Shown: positions 10,389 through 18,737 of the stretch, piece by piece | Layout of the letters: the number at the start of each line of letters is the position of its first letter | Position numbering within the stretch: position 1 is the stretch's first letter | Assembly (NCBI GenBank): GCA_946414025.1 | Contig: CAMKMX010000008.1 | Coordinates: forward strand, 1 to 64,000 | Source: an uncultured Fibrobacter sp. | GTDB taxonomy: Bacteria; Fibrobacterota; Fibrobacteria; Fibrobacterales; Fibrobacteraceae | Length of the DNA: 64,000 nt | Direction of reading: 5' to 3' | Program-made: the position numbers and the translations under genes | The notes under the pieces: generated by a model | The model's database searches: none | Told to the model about the DNA's origin: nothing | What the model saw: the letters and a program-made list of their open reading frames with translations, nothing else

Positions 10389-12238
10389 CTTTCGCCTCCT
10401 TGCGCATAAAACACCTGATTTCGTCCGTTTTCCTTGGCCTTGTAAAGGGCCTGGTCCACACGGACATAGGCCGAGTCGGCAGATTCGCCCTCCTGGATTT
10501 CCACCACGCCAACGCTTACGCTACGGTGACCCGCCTTTTCGAATTCCATTTCATTGAAGGCCTTGCGAACTTTTTCTGCAAAATCAAGAGCCTTTTCAAT
10601 AGGTGTCTCACGCAAAAGCACCATAAATTCTTCGCCGCCCCAACGACCAATAGGCGATTTCACCGTTAAAATCGATTCCCGCAGTCCACGGCTGGTTTCA
10701 TCAAAATCATCGTCGTCTTCCATCACCCTGTAATCCGATGAGTCTATTCCCGAAAGCCCCGTTTCATCCACCGTCTTTTTCAAGACATTGGAAATGCCGA
10801 TAATGACGTTGTCCCCCTCCTTGTGGCCGTAGGTGTCGTTAATCTTCTTGAAATTGTCAATATCCATCATCACAAGGCACGCAGGCGTTTTTTCCGCTAT
10901 GCATTCCTTGATACAGCGCTGGATTTCGCCACGATTGAACAGGTGCGAAAGGGGGTCCGTAATGGCCATCAGGGACAGCTTCGCATTTGCCTGCGCCAGT
11001 TCCTGAGTGGCCGCATCGATAAAGGTGGCAAGGCGGTTAATCATGGAAACCTGGCCCGAGAACGAATCTTCTGCCATATCAAACTTGTGACTATCGTCGC
11101 CATCGCCTTCACGCATGGCGGCAATCACCAGCGTCACGTTGTGCTGGTTTACAAAACCGTTAGTCCTCAAAAATTCGCCGGCGGTGTAAAAGCCCGATGT
11201 AGGGGCGATACTCTGGAACGGAAGGGTCTCGTTACTGATTTCTTCTTTTCCCCAAAAAGAACGACGGGCCGCACAGGAAAAGACCTTGATGATATCGGGC
11301 TTGAACTCCCCTATTTTTTTTCCGTCCTTACGAATACAGTCCAGGATTGTCCAGGGGTCGCCATAGGCAAGGCGGGCCTTGACATTCTCGTCAATGTCCG
11401 AGGTCATGACCAGAGTGCCGTCTTCGTTGCAATGGACAGGGGCCCGGAGAATATCTATGCCGTTGTGCTTGTAAAAGAATGGGAATTCCAGCGTATTGGC
11501 GAAAAAATGTTCGTCATTCAAGATTTTCAAATAGCGGTAATAAATTTCGTAAGCGGGCTTGCTGTCCAGTTCAAACAGGAGGGCATTTTGAGCCTTTGTT
11601 ACCAGGAACTCCCTGCCGAGGGGTTTCCAGCCAGCGATATGCGTGGTGTAGATATGTAAGTCTTCGCCTCCTATCAAAAGGACAAGGATTCCCCGTTCCG
11701 AATACCCCCCTACATTCGAAAAGACGCAGGCATCGTTCTTGGACAGGTCCGGGTTAAAGGCACCTCCCCCAAAAATGGCTATCGATTCATCTACATCGTG
11801 CAGTGCATCGCAAAGAGGCGACAGGGACATTCCCCGAATAGTCAGTTGCAGTTCCACCCCCTTGACCCAGGGGTTTTCCCGGACTTTCCGCTTGATATTT
11901 TCCACCACGTCCAGCGCTGTTTCGCCATTCAGGGTGTACTGCAACAGCTTCACCTTCGTAGAGGGCTTTTCCAAAATGGTACAGACTACGGATATGGTTG
12001 TAGAGGACAATCTTCCTTCTATGATGTTTCCGTTGGTGGAACAACCCATACAGATGGCGTGGGGGATGGTCCTTGTGATGACATTGCTGACCAGTTCCAT
12101 CTGCCCCCGGTCCAGGGAATCGGAATATATCTGGAAAACAACATTAGAACAGCTCTTTGACTTGTACCAAAGGCGAACCTTTTCGAGATCCCGAGTCAGG
12201 GACGTGATACTGTGGTAATCAAACTGGAACTGTTTCAT
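10385..12238 (-). CDS. FIST sensor domain-containing diguanylate cyclase
   Basis: The N-terminal 390 residues fit a FIST_N plus FIST_C sensory module, including the characteristic 'CMGCSTNGNI' segment; FIST domains are thought to bind small ligands such as amino acids. After a short helical linker comes a GGDEF domain with an intact active site, 'RWGGEEFMVLL', and the upstream 'DPLSHLFNR' and 'MDIDNFKKINDTYGH' motifs, so it should make c-di-GMP. No RxxD inhibitory site is seen just before GGEEF, and an acidic insertion ('MEDDDDFDE') sits inside the domain. The ORF track starts at a TTG; I prefer the in-frame ATG six codons later. It is translationally coupled to the following phosphodiesterase gene. 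Confidence 0.88.
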   Translation of the reverse strand: MKQFQFDYHSITSLTRDLEKVRLWYKSKSCSNVVFQIYSDSLDRGQMELVSNVITRTIPHAICMGCSTNGNIIEGRLSSTTISVVCTILEKPSTKVKLLQYTLNGETALDVVENIKRKVRENPWVKGVELQLTIRGMSLSPLCDALHDVDESIAIFGGGAFNPDLSKNDACVFSNVGGYSERGILVLLIGGEDLHIYTTHIAGWKPLGREFLVTKAQNALLFELDSKPAYEIYYRYLKILNDEHFFANTLEFPFFYKHNGIDILRAPVHCNEDGTLVMTSDIDENVKARLAYGDPWTILDCIRKDGKKIGEFKPDIIKVFSCAARRSFWGKEEISNETLPFQSIAPTSGFYTAGEFLRTNGFVNQHNVTLVIAAMREGDGDDSHKFDMAEDSFSGQVSMINRLATFIDAATQELAQANAKLSLMAITDPLSHLFNRGEIQRCIKECIAEKTPACLVMMDIDNFKKINDTYGHKEGDNVIIGISNVLKKTVDETGLSGIDSSDYRVMEDDDDFDETSRGLRESILTVKSPIGRWGGEEFMVLLRETPIEKALDFAEKVRKAFNEMEFEKAGHRSVSVGVVEIQEGESADSAYVRVDQALYKAKENGRNQVFYAQGGER

Positions 12239-12415
12239 CTCGCTACCGCCGAGCAAGCTTTATATAGAAGATACCTTTAAAATCATTAGTTTACTCATAA
12301 AAAAACGGGTTCTTTGCTCCAACTTGGAATAATCTTCAAGAAAACACACAGCCATTTTTCGGTATTTTTCTGCCATTTTGGTTGTTTCTAGCGAAAAACT
12401 TGGTATATTGGAAGT

Positions 12416-13999
12416 ATGAGCAAGTTTTTTAGTCTTATTTCAGCAATCCTGCTGTTCGTCTCCCTAGCAGCGGCAGACACCACCGCAGTGGCTACCGATT
12501 CCGCCAAGACCAGCTCCACAGACACTGTGGTTCTTGATACCGACAAGGCCAATGTCCCCAGCATCCAGGAACTCAAGAAGAAACACGCCGTATGGATCAA
12601 GCTGGAAGGGGACGTGGAGCCTTCCATGTACGACTTCTGCGCCAGGGCCATCGACGATGCCCTCAAGGAAAAGCCGGACTACATCGTCTTTGAAATCAAC
12701 ACCTTCGGAGGCCGCCTGGATGCCGCCTTCGACCTGGTGGACACCATCATGGCAGTCAAGGGGCCCGAAACCATCGCCCTGGTGAAAAAGAAGGCCATCA
12801 GCGCAGGAAGCCTCATTGCTCTCGCCTGCAAGAAACTCTACATGCTTGAAGCCACCACCATCGGGGACTGCGCCCCCATTGTGCAGGGCGGCGACGGCAC
12901 ACCGCAAATCGTAGGCGAAAAAATCCAGTCGCCCCTGCGGGCAAAATTCAGGAACCTGGCCCAGCGCAACGGCTACCCGGAACTGCTGAGTTCCGCCTTC
13001 GTGACACCCGAACTCGAAGTGCTCGAGCTCACCGCCAAGCTGGACAAGGGCAAAAAGACGGAACGGGATACCACCCTCATTATCGAAGGGCAGAAGTACG
13101 CCGTGCTGGATAGTGCAAACAAGGCCTTCTGGGGCGCTCCCAAGATTCTCGTAAAAGAGGGCGAGCTCTTGACCATGACCGACCAGGAAGCCCTGGAACT
13201 GGGATTTTCCAAGGGGACTTTCAAGGACCGTAACGAATTTGAGACGAGCCTTGCCATCGAAAGCCGTAGCGAAGTAGAAACCACTCTCGGCGAAGATATC
13301 GCCTCGGCCATCGCGGCCATTGCGGGAATTCTCCTGATTCTCGGGTTCGGCGCCCTTTACATCGAATTCAAGACCCCCGGTTTCGGGCTTTTCGGAATCA
13401 TCGGGCTTATCCTTATCGGCATCGTGTTCCTGGGGCAGTTTGCGCCGCAACTGGACGGCTACATTCCCGCCATACTTCTTGTGGCCGGCGTGGTGCTGTT
13501 CCTGGTAGAAATTTTTGTGATGCCGGGAACGTTCCTCTTTGGCGTAGGCGGCATCATCTGCATGATTCTGGCCCTGGCACTGAGCTTTTCGCCAGAGGAG
13601 ATTCCGGAGTTCGTCCCCGAAACCGTGGAGACCACCTTCGACGCCACTCCCTGGCTGTTCGGGCTGTTCTATATGCTAGCCTGTGCGGCTATTGCGCTGG
13701 TGTTCCCCATCGCCGCCAGCAAGTACCTGATACCGCTCTTGCCCGAAGGCTGGACCCCCATGCTCAAGACAGACCTGGAAACCGCCGCCTCCCCCACCGA
13801 AGCTGTTCAGGAAATTGCTGTGGGAGCCGTCGGAGAGGCCAAGACATTCTTACGCCCCGTGGGCCAGGCCAGCTTTACCATGCCCGACGGCAGCACCAAA
13901 CTCTTTGACGTTCAGACCCACGGTGAAATCATCGAGGCCGGCACAAAAGTAAAGGTGGAATCTGTGCAAGAAGGGCATATTTGGGTCGGGAAGGTTTAA
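12416..13999 (+). CDS. nfeD: NfeD-family membrane-bound serine protease (long form)
   Basis: This is the long type of NfeD protein. A signal peptide ('LLFVSLAAADT') is followed by a ClpP-like protease domain (about residues 50-270) with the catalytic-serine region 'KKKAISAGSLIALAC'. Four or five hydrophobic membrane helices follow (about 295-440), then a C-terminal OB-fold domain ending 'IIEAGTKVKVESVQEGHIWV'. Family members cleave the C-terminus of membrane proteins of the stomatin/flotillin group, and their genes usually sit next to such a partner. Here the flotillin gene floA lies one gene downstream. The ATG is preceded by TATATTGGAAGT, and the stop codon overlaps the next start (TAATG). 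Confidence 0.9.
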   Translation: MSKFFSLISAILLFVSLAAADTTAVATDSAKTSSTDTVVLDTDKANVPSIQELKKKHAVWIKLEGDVEPSMYDFCARAIDDALKEKPDYIVFEINTFGGRLDAAFDLVDTIMAVKGPETIALVKKKAISAGSLIALACKKLYMLEATTIGDCAPIVQGGDGTPQIVGEKIQSPLRAKFRNLAQRNGYPELLSSAFVTPELEVLELTAKLDKGKKTERDTTLIIEGQKYAVLDSANKAFWGAPKILVKEGELLTMTDQEALELGFSKGTFKDRNEFETSLAIESRSEVETTLGEDIASAIAAIAGILLILGFGALYIEFKTPGFGLFGIIGLILIGIVFLGQFAPQLDGYIPAILLVAGVVLFLVEIFVMPGTFLFGVGGIICMILALALSFSPEEIPEFVPETVETTFDATPWLFGLFYMLACAAIALVFPIAASKYLIPLLPEGWTPMLKTDLETAASPTEAVQEIAVGAVGEAKTFLRPVGQASFTMPDGSTKLFDVQTHGEIIEAGTKVKVESVQEGHIWVGKV

Positions 14000-15300
14000 T
14001 GTCATTTCCCCGTTTTCTTGAAAGTGGCCGTTTAACCCTAATCTTGGCCTGCATTCTAGTTATACTACACCTGGGGGCATTCTCGTACAGGGTTCTTGTA
14101 GGTGCAAACGAAACCGTCGACTCCGCAGAATACCTACAATGTGCCCAAAACGCATCCAACGGCCAAGGCTTCCAATCCAACAAGGATGGCGAAACCTTTA
14201 GCGAAGAGGCCGTAACCAGGCGCCCGCCCGGTTACCCGGCAATCATCTTGGCCATGGGACAATCGAAAAACGCCACCATGGGAATCCAGGTTATCCTTTC
14301 CCTAAGCACCATTGGACTTTGCATTCTTGCCCTAAGGCGTTTTACCAAAGGCTGGATGCCCATCAACTTTTTATTGACAGGGTTCATCCTCACCCCTTCC
14401 CAGGTGATTTACGCAACCTCCATCATGAGCGAAATCCCCTTCCAGTTTTTTCTGACCTTGGGAATAGTCAGCGCCATTTTCTTTTTTCAAGATTGTTCCA
14501 TCAAGTGGATCTTTATTTCGGCCTTGGCCATCAGCATTGGTTTTACTATAAAACCCGTCCTATACCCTTTGGCCATCCTTTTTTCCATTGCAGGCCTTGC
14601 CCACGCTTTTTGGAAAAAGAACTTTAGAATTGTTCCCACCATTTTGATTCCCGTCGCTTGCGTTTTCGCTTTGGCAAGTTGGAATTACGCACGAACCCAA
14701 GTATTCGAAGTTTCAAGCATCCAAACTACAAACCTGTTCGACGTCAACATGAAATTAGTCCTGTACCAAGCCCAAGGTGAAGAACGAGGTGACCAAATTA
14801 TCGATTCTTTAGAAACTGAAGCCGACAAAATCAAAGACTACGGAGCAAGACAACAATTTCGTTCCCAACAAAGCCGTAAAATTTTCTTTGAATATCCTCA
14901 TATTGCAATTTACCAATATGCAAAAGGAATCCTCCTATTCTTTGTGGACCCTGGCAGGTTTGACTTTATCACCTATGCCGGAATAGAAAACAAACAAGGA
15001 CTTATGAACGCCTTTGCCGCACAGGACTCGGGAGTCATCAAAAAAATTTTAAGTTCCATGCCCCTCTGGCTTTGGGGAGCCTTAATCATAGTCTTCCTGT
15101 TCAATATTGTCAAAATCGCATGCTTTGCAAAGTTCCTTATAATGGGTAAAGAAGGCAGGCCTATCAAAATCCTTCTTTTTTGCGGAATCGCCTATATCGC
15201 CTTGGCAAGCGGTCCCCTCGGCGTAAGCCGTTACGCCTTGCCGGTAGTCCCCTTGATTCTCATAGGAGCATCCTTGGGAAGTTCTTCACAAAAGGGCTAA
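13999..15300 (+). CDS. Polytopic membrane glycosyltransferase, GT39/ArnT-like
   Basis: The 433-aa protein has about ten hydrophobic helices. A first periplasmic loop contains 'ETVDSAEYLQCAQ' and 'RRPPGYPAI', the acidic and PPGYP signatures of GT-C glycosyltransferases that use polyprenyl-phosphate sugar donors (ArnT/GT39 and related). It therefore probably transfers a sugar to a lipid, protein or polysaccharide outside the cytoplasmic membrane; the substrate cannot be read from sequence. The first available TTG codon is ignored in favour of the ATG that overlaps the nfeD stop. The gene is more AT-rich than nfeD and floA and lies between these two functionally linked genes, which suggests a later insertion. 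Confidence 0.75.
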   Translation: MSFPRFLESGRLTLILACILVILHLGAFSYRVLVGANETVDSAEYLQCAQNASNGQGFQSNKDGETFSEEAVTRRPPGYPAIILAMGQSKNATMGIQVILSLSTIGLCILALRRFTKGWMPINFLLTGFILTPSQVIYATSIMSEIPFQFFLTLGIVSAIFFFQDCSIKWIFISALAISIGFTIKPVLYPLAILFSIAGLAHAFWKKNFRIVPTILIPVACVFALASWNYARTQVFEVSSIQTTNLFDVNMKLVLYQAQGEERGDQIIDSLETEADKIKDYGARQQFRSQQSRKIFFEYPHIAIYQYAKGILLFFVDPGRFDFITYAGIENKQGLMNAFAAQDSGVIKKILSSMPLWLWGALIIVFLFNIVKIACFAKFLIMGKEGRPIKILLFCGIAYIALASGPLGVSRYALPVVPLILIGASLGSSSQKG

Positions 15301-15367
15301 ACAGCCTATTTCATTCGCCCATAAAAAAAGTATATTAAGCATAGGATAAGTAAAACGGAGTAATACC

Positions 15368-16342
15368 ATGGAAACTCTCTTAATCATCGGAATCATCATC
15401 GCGGCCATTGCCGTTATCATCCTTCTCGCCTTTATCGGCAAATTCTTCAGTCTCTGGCTCCAGGCCTTGTTTTCCAAGGCGAACGTAAGCATTTTCCAGC
15501 TCATCGGTATGCGGCTCCGTAAGGTGCCGCCCCAGGTGATTGTGGAAGCCCGAATCCTCAGCTGCAAGGCGGGTCTCCCGGTCGATACGAACCTGCTGGA
15601 AGCCCATTACCTTAGCCGCGGTAACGTACTCCGCGTGATTCAGGCCCTCATTGCCGCCAACAAGGCAAACATCAAGCTGGACTTCAAGGAAGCCGCGGCC
15701 ATCGACCTCGCCGGCCGTAACGTGCTGGAAGCCGTGCAGATGTCCGTGAACCCGAAGGTCATCACGACCCCGAAGGTTTCCGCTGTGGCCCTCGACGGTA
15801 TCCAGCTCCACGCCATTACCCGTATTACCGTGCGTGCCAGCATCCAGAAGCTGGTGGGTGGCGCCGGCGAAGAGACGGTTATCGCCCGCGTCGGCGAAGG
15901 CATCGTTTCTTCCATCGGTTCTGCAATAAGCCACAAGGAAGTGCTGGAAAACCCGAACATGATTTCCAAGAAGGTGCTAGCCTCCGGTCTTGACGCCGGA
16001 ACCGCTTTCGAAATCCTTTCCATCGACATCGCCGACGTGGACGTGGGCCAGAACATCGGAGCCATCCTGGAAACCGACCGTGCCGAGGCAGACAAGAAGA
16101 TTGCCCAGGCCAAGGCCGAAGAACGCCGTGCCATGGCATACGCCGCCGAACAGGAAATGAAGGCCAAGGTTATGGAAATGAAGGCGAAACTGGTGGAGGC
16201 CGAAGCCCAGATCCCCATGGCCATGGCAACCGCACTCCGCGATGGCAAGCTGGGCGTGATGGACTACTACAACCTGAAGAACATCGAAGCCGACACCCAG
16301 ATGAGGAAGGAAATCGGGGCTGGCGGCGAAGCCGCCAAGTAG
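15368..16342 (+). CDS. floA: Flotillin-like protein FloA
   Basis: FloA organises functional membrane microdomains. The 324-aa product has an N-terminal hydrophobic hairpin ('[19 protein letters not shown]'), then '[14 protein letters not shown]', an SPFH/PHB-type domain with '[20 protein letters not shown]', and a C-terminal Ala/Glu/Lys-rich coiled coil ending near '[13 protein letters not shown]'. These are hallmark segments of the FloA (YqfA) family, and the length is typical. A TATATT box and CGGAG lie upstream of the ATG, so it may have its own promoter as well as read-through from nfeD. Its stop codon forms the first bases of a heptamer repeat array. Confidence 0.95.
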   Translation: METLLIIGIIIAAIAVIILLAFIGKFFSLWLQALFSKANVSIFQLIGMRLRKVPPQVIVEARILSCKAGLPVDTNLLEAHYLSRGNVLRVIQALIAANKANIKLDFKEAAAIDLAGRNVLEAVQMSVNPKVITTPKVSAVALDGIQLHAITRITVRASIQKLVGGAGEETVIARVGEGIVSSIGSAISHKEVLENPNMISKKVLASGLDAGTAFEILSIDIADVDVGQNIGAILETDRAEADKKIAQAKAEERRAMAYAAEQEMKAKVMEMKAKLVEAEAQIPMAMATALRDGKLGVMDYYNLKNIEADTQMRKEIGAGGEAAK

Positions 16343-16403
16343 TCATGAGTCATGAGTCATGAGTCATGAGTTGTGAGTTTTGAGTTATGAGTGAAGAGTC
16401 ATG
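16341..16403. repeat. Heptamer array A: nine 7-bp units, AGTCATG family
   Basis: Nine consecutive units stay in strict 7-bp phase: four AGTCATG, then AGTTGTG, AGTTTTG, AGTTATG, AGTGAAG and AGTCATG. The array begins inside the floA stop codon and ends just before the start of the S23-type gene. The next bases (AGGT) supply that gene's Shine-Dalgarno sequence. Confidence 0.95.
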
Positions 16404-16411
16404 AGGTAAAT

Positions 16412-16774
16412 GTGCAGGATTTTCAATCTCTTGAAATTTGGAAAAAAAGTCACTCGCTGGTTTTGTCCATTTACAAAATCACCGAAAATGACTTTCCTAA
16501 AAGCGAGTTGTTCACCCTGACCACGCAAATAAGACGAGCGGCATCGTCCATTCCGACAAACATTGCAGAAGGTTGTGGAAGGCGAACAAATAAAGATTTT
16601 GCACATTTCATCCAAATGGCAATAGGCTCATCATCTGAAGTAGAATACCAGCTCATTTTGGCCAAAGATTTAAAATATATAACCGAGGAGACTTGGAAAT
16701 CACTAAGCAAGAACATCACCGAAATCAGAAAAATGATGCTTTCTTTTAACAAAAAACTCAGCACTCATAACTGA
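16412..16774 (+). CDS. S23-type four-helix-bundle protein
   Basis: The 120-aa product matches the S23/four-helix-bundle family. It has 'LEIWKKSHSLVLSIYKIT', the very typical 'LTTQIRRAASSIPTNIAEG' and 'IQMAIGSSSEVEYQLILA'. Such genes occur inside Leptospira 23S rRNA intervening sequences, and relatives act as accessory subunits of diversity-generating retroelements, but most copies stand alone with unknown function. No reverse transcriptase is seen nearby. I chose GTG at 16412, giving the usual 'MQDFQSLEIW' N-terminus with GAGG five bases upstream, over the earlier GTG that would be encoded by the repeat. Inverted heptamer arrays flank the gene, and the right-hand array overlaps its last codons. 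Confidence 0.88.
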   Translation: MQDFQSLEIWKKSHSLVLSIYKITENDFPKSELFTLTTQIRRAASSIPTNIAEGCGRRTNKDFAHFIQMAIGSSSEVEYQLILAKDLKYITEETWKSLSKNITEIRKMMLSFNKKLSTHN

Positions 16775-16790
16775 CAACTGATAACTATTA
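16756..16790. repeat. Heptamer array B: five 7-bp units, AACTGAC family
   Basis: The units are AACTCAG, CACTCAT, AACTGAC, AACTGAT and AACTATT. Read on the other strand they become AGTTATC/AGTTGTC/AGTTATG, the same family as array A but inverted. The array covers the S23-type stop codon and the A of the next gene's ATG. Confidence 0.9.
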
Positions 16791-17593
16791 TGGAAGGACT
16801 ACTCATCCTCATAGGCATCTGGGTTCTGGATGTCGTCATCAAGAAGGTTGCAGCCAGCAGAAACAAGCGGCAACAGCAGCCTCCCCAGTACCAGCCGGAA
16901 GATGACGGCAGCGAATACGAACCGCAAGACGAAACGCAGGAGCAACACACCCCGCGTTCCCTGCAGGATTTAATCCGACAGTTCGAAGACGCCCAGAGGC
17001 AGGCGACTCAAGGCAATATCGAGCCGCCCACTCCCCCGGTGCAACGCAAGCATTCTGAGCAACTGACGCTCCGTGACATCGCAGAGGTGGTCATCGATGT
17101 CGATTTTGTCAACCTGGAATTTTTAATGGATTCCTTTGACGTTGACGAAAACACCGCCGCCGAAATGCTGATGGACCTGCAGGCCCACCACATCGTGGGT
17201 CACGACATGGGCGAAGGAGATTGCGACGTTCTGGTGCATGACATCGAAGAACTGGACAACTTACTCAACCGAGAACAACGCACCGCCCAGGAACAGGAAG
17301 ACGCCCGAAAGAACGAAATCGATGCCGAGCACGAAGAAGCCCGTCGTCAGGAACTTGAACGCCAGCAGAAACTGAACGCCCTTGAAGAACGGGCCAAGTC
17401 TGCCCGAGAATCTGCCGCCGCATTTGCAGGCGAAGGCTATGCGGACTCCACGGGCGATAGCGAAACCGCCCAAATGCTCCGCAAGCCCGCCGTATCCACA
17501 AAGAACATCGCCGATGTGCGCAAGGGATTCATCTGGGCTAAAGTCCTGGACGAGCCCCGCTTCAAGCGCCGCTGGAGCGCACAATATAGGTAA
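16790..17593 (+). CDS. Membrane-anchored coiled-coil protein with winged-helix-like segment
   Basis: I do not recognise this 267-aa protein as a named family. It opens with one membrane helix ('LLILIGIWVLDVVIKKVAA') and continues with a Gln/Pro/Glu-rich stretch. A compact segment follows, 'FLMDSFDVDENTAAEMLMDL' then 'IVGHDMGEGDCDVLV', which reads like the FtsK-gamma winged helix, where 'NRAARLIEMMEEEGIVGP' occurs. Next come a charged coiled coil (about residues 165-215) and a C-terminal 'FIWAKVLDEPRFKRRW'. That tail resembles the short 'IWSEILGPPR'-like tails of several bacterial small proteins. No Shine-Dalgarno sequence is visible because the heptamer array abuts the ATG. Its position after floA may point to a membrane-domain role, but that is speculative. 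Confidence 0.65.
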   Translation: MEGLLILIGIWVLDVVIKKVAASRNKRQQQPPQYQPEDDGSEYEPQDETQEQHTPRSLQDLIRQFEDAQRQATQGNIEPPTPPVQRKHSEQLTLRDIAEVVIDVDFVNLEFLMDSFDVDENTAAEMLMDLQAHHIVGHDMGEGDCDVLVHDIEELDNLLNREQRTAQEQEDARKNEIDAEHEEARRQELERQQKLNALEERAKSARESAAAFAGEGYADSTGDSETAQMLRKPAVSTKNIADVRKGFIWAKVLDEPRFKRRWSAQYR

Positions 17594-17613
17594 CCGTTCG
17601 CGCTAAAAACATC

Positions 17614-17642
17614 AAAAGCCGCGCCCTTGGCACGGCTTTTTC
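17614..17642. terminator. Bidirectional intrinsic terminator
   Basis: Perfect 8-bp arms AAAAGCCG/CGGCTTTT flank an 11-base loop, with T-rich sequence on both strands. It lies between two convergent genes and can serve both. Confidence 0.85.
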
Positions 17643-17658
17643 GTTTCTACGCTACAAC

Positions 17659-18672
17659 CTACCGCATGTCCGCAACGCAGCGCACGTACAGTCCCTTGCG
17701 GACACTCTCGTCGGTGCGGTTGATGCTCCGGGCCTCGCGCCTAAATTCCCAGGAACGGCCCGTATTGCGCTTGATGGAAGTGGCAGACCAGTAGTGTCCG
17801 GTATTGGTCCCGTCGCAATACTGGTCCCAATCCTTACAGCCGCCCACACCCATGCTGTTCCAGTCCCACTGGGAACGCTCTTTCTGAAAATCCCGCCACT
17901 CGCCGTCGTCGGGCAGGTGCCAGCCCTTGGGACAGGCCTTCTTCGCCTCGCCATGGGTGTAGAACCGTCCGTATTTCTTGCAAAGTTCCATATCTTCGAG
18001 CAAGCACTGGGTTTTGGCATCCGTCAGCCCGTAGCGGATATTCTGCACCATCCAAATCTTGTCGCCCACAATTTTCACCTTGTACTGTCTTTCGTCGCGG
18101 GTATCCGTCATGAGCATGTCGTCTTTGGAGATGTTCTTTTCGGCAAGCAGGTCCCGCTCCCCAACGCAGCGCACGGCCACCACGGATTCCTTGGGCAGGT
18201 TCACCTTCTGGAAACTCCCGCGTTTCAGGTCCAGCATCAGCGCCTGTATGCCCAACTTTCCGGCATCCCCCGCTATGGCGAAGTAGGCCGCATCTTTCCC
18301 CTGGACCTTCGGGTTCTTCTTGGACATGTCGTAATAGCCACGGGTATTTCCTGCAAAAGCCTTGGCATTCTGTTTTTTACGGGACCCCATGAACTTGTCT
18401 TCGGCAAGGTCATTCCATTCCTTCAAATCCGGGAGATGAGTCCCTGCGGGGCAAAGCCCGGACCAGGATTCCTTCTTGTAGAAACTGACCTTCGCCCGGT
18501 CCTTGAAATCGGGCTTGCCGTCTAAAGAAACATTGCTCGTAAACCAGTTGAGCTTTCCGGAGGGCATCACCTTGTAGGTGCGTCCGTCGCGGCTGTCCTT
18601 GACCGAGGCGGCACAGGCAAATGCAAAAGACAGTGCCACGACCACGGTCAAGCGACCCCAAATTTTCATCAT
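17659..18672 (-). CDS. Exported TIGR02145 (Fibrobacter major paralogous domain) protein
   Basis: The protein (337 aa from the ATG at 18672, which has GAGG seven bases upstream) has a signal peptide ending 'VALSFAFACAAS'. The C-terminal 150 residues carry the hallmark features of the TIGR02145 paralogous domain: 'TRDERQYKVKIVGDKIWMVQ', 'CPKGWHLPDDGEWRDF', 'YWSATS' and the closing 'LYVRCVAD'. The N-terminal half repeats the same fold in weaker form ('DSRDGRTYKV', 'CPAGTHLPDLKEWNDL', 'VVAVRCVGE'), so it is an internal duplication. These proteins are abundant surface or periplasmic proteins in Fibrobacter with no proven activity. The cysteine at the signal end lacks a perfect lipobox, so lipidation is uncertain. 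A TATATATT promoter-like box lies upstream. Confidence 0.85.
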   Translation of the reverse strand: MMKIWGRLTVVVALSFAFACAASVKDSRDGRTYKVMPSGKLNWFTSNVSLDGKPDFKDRAKVSFYKKESWSGLCPAGTHLPDLKEWNDLAEDKFMGSRKKQNAKAFAGNTRGYYDMSKKNPKVQGKDAAYFAIAGDAGKLGIQALMLDLKRGSFQKVNLPKESVVAVRCVGERDLLAEKNISKDDMLMTDTRDERQYKVKIVGDKIWMVQNIRYGLTDAKTQCLLEDMELCKKYGRFYTHGEAKKACPKGWHLPDDGEWRDFQKERSQWDWNSMGVGGCKDWDQYCDGTNTGHYWSATSIKRNTGRSWEFRREARSINRTDESVRKGLYVRCVADMR

Positions 18673-18737
18673 ATAAAACCTCAATTTCACCTACAAATAT
18701 ATATCACAAAATAAAAAACGAAACTTACAATAAAATG

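Noticed and set aside
16341-16403. CRISPR array
   Set aside because: The units are 7 bp with no spacers and no cas genes are nearby. No CRISPR-like pattern was seen elsewhere in the window.
16412-16774. Diversity-generating retroelement accessory protein
   Set aside because: The S23-type fold fits, but no reverse transcriptase and no template/variable repeat pair is visible nearby.
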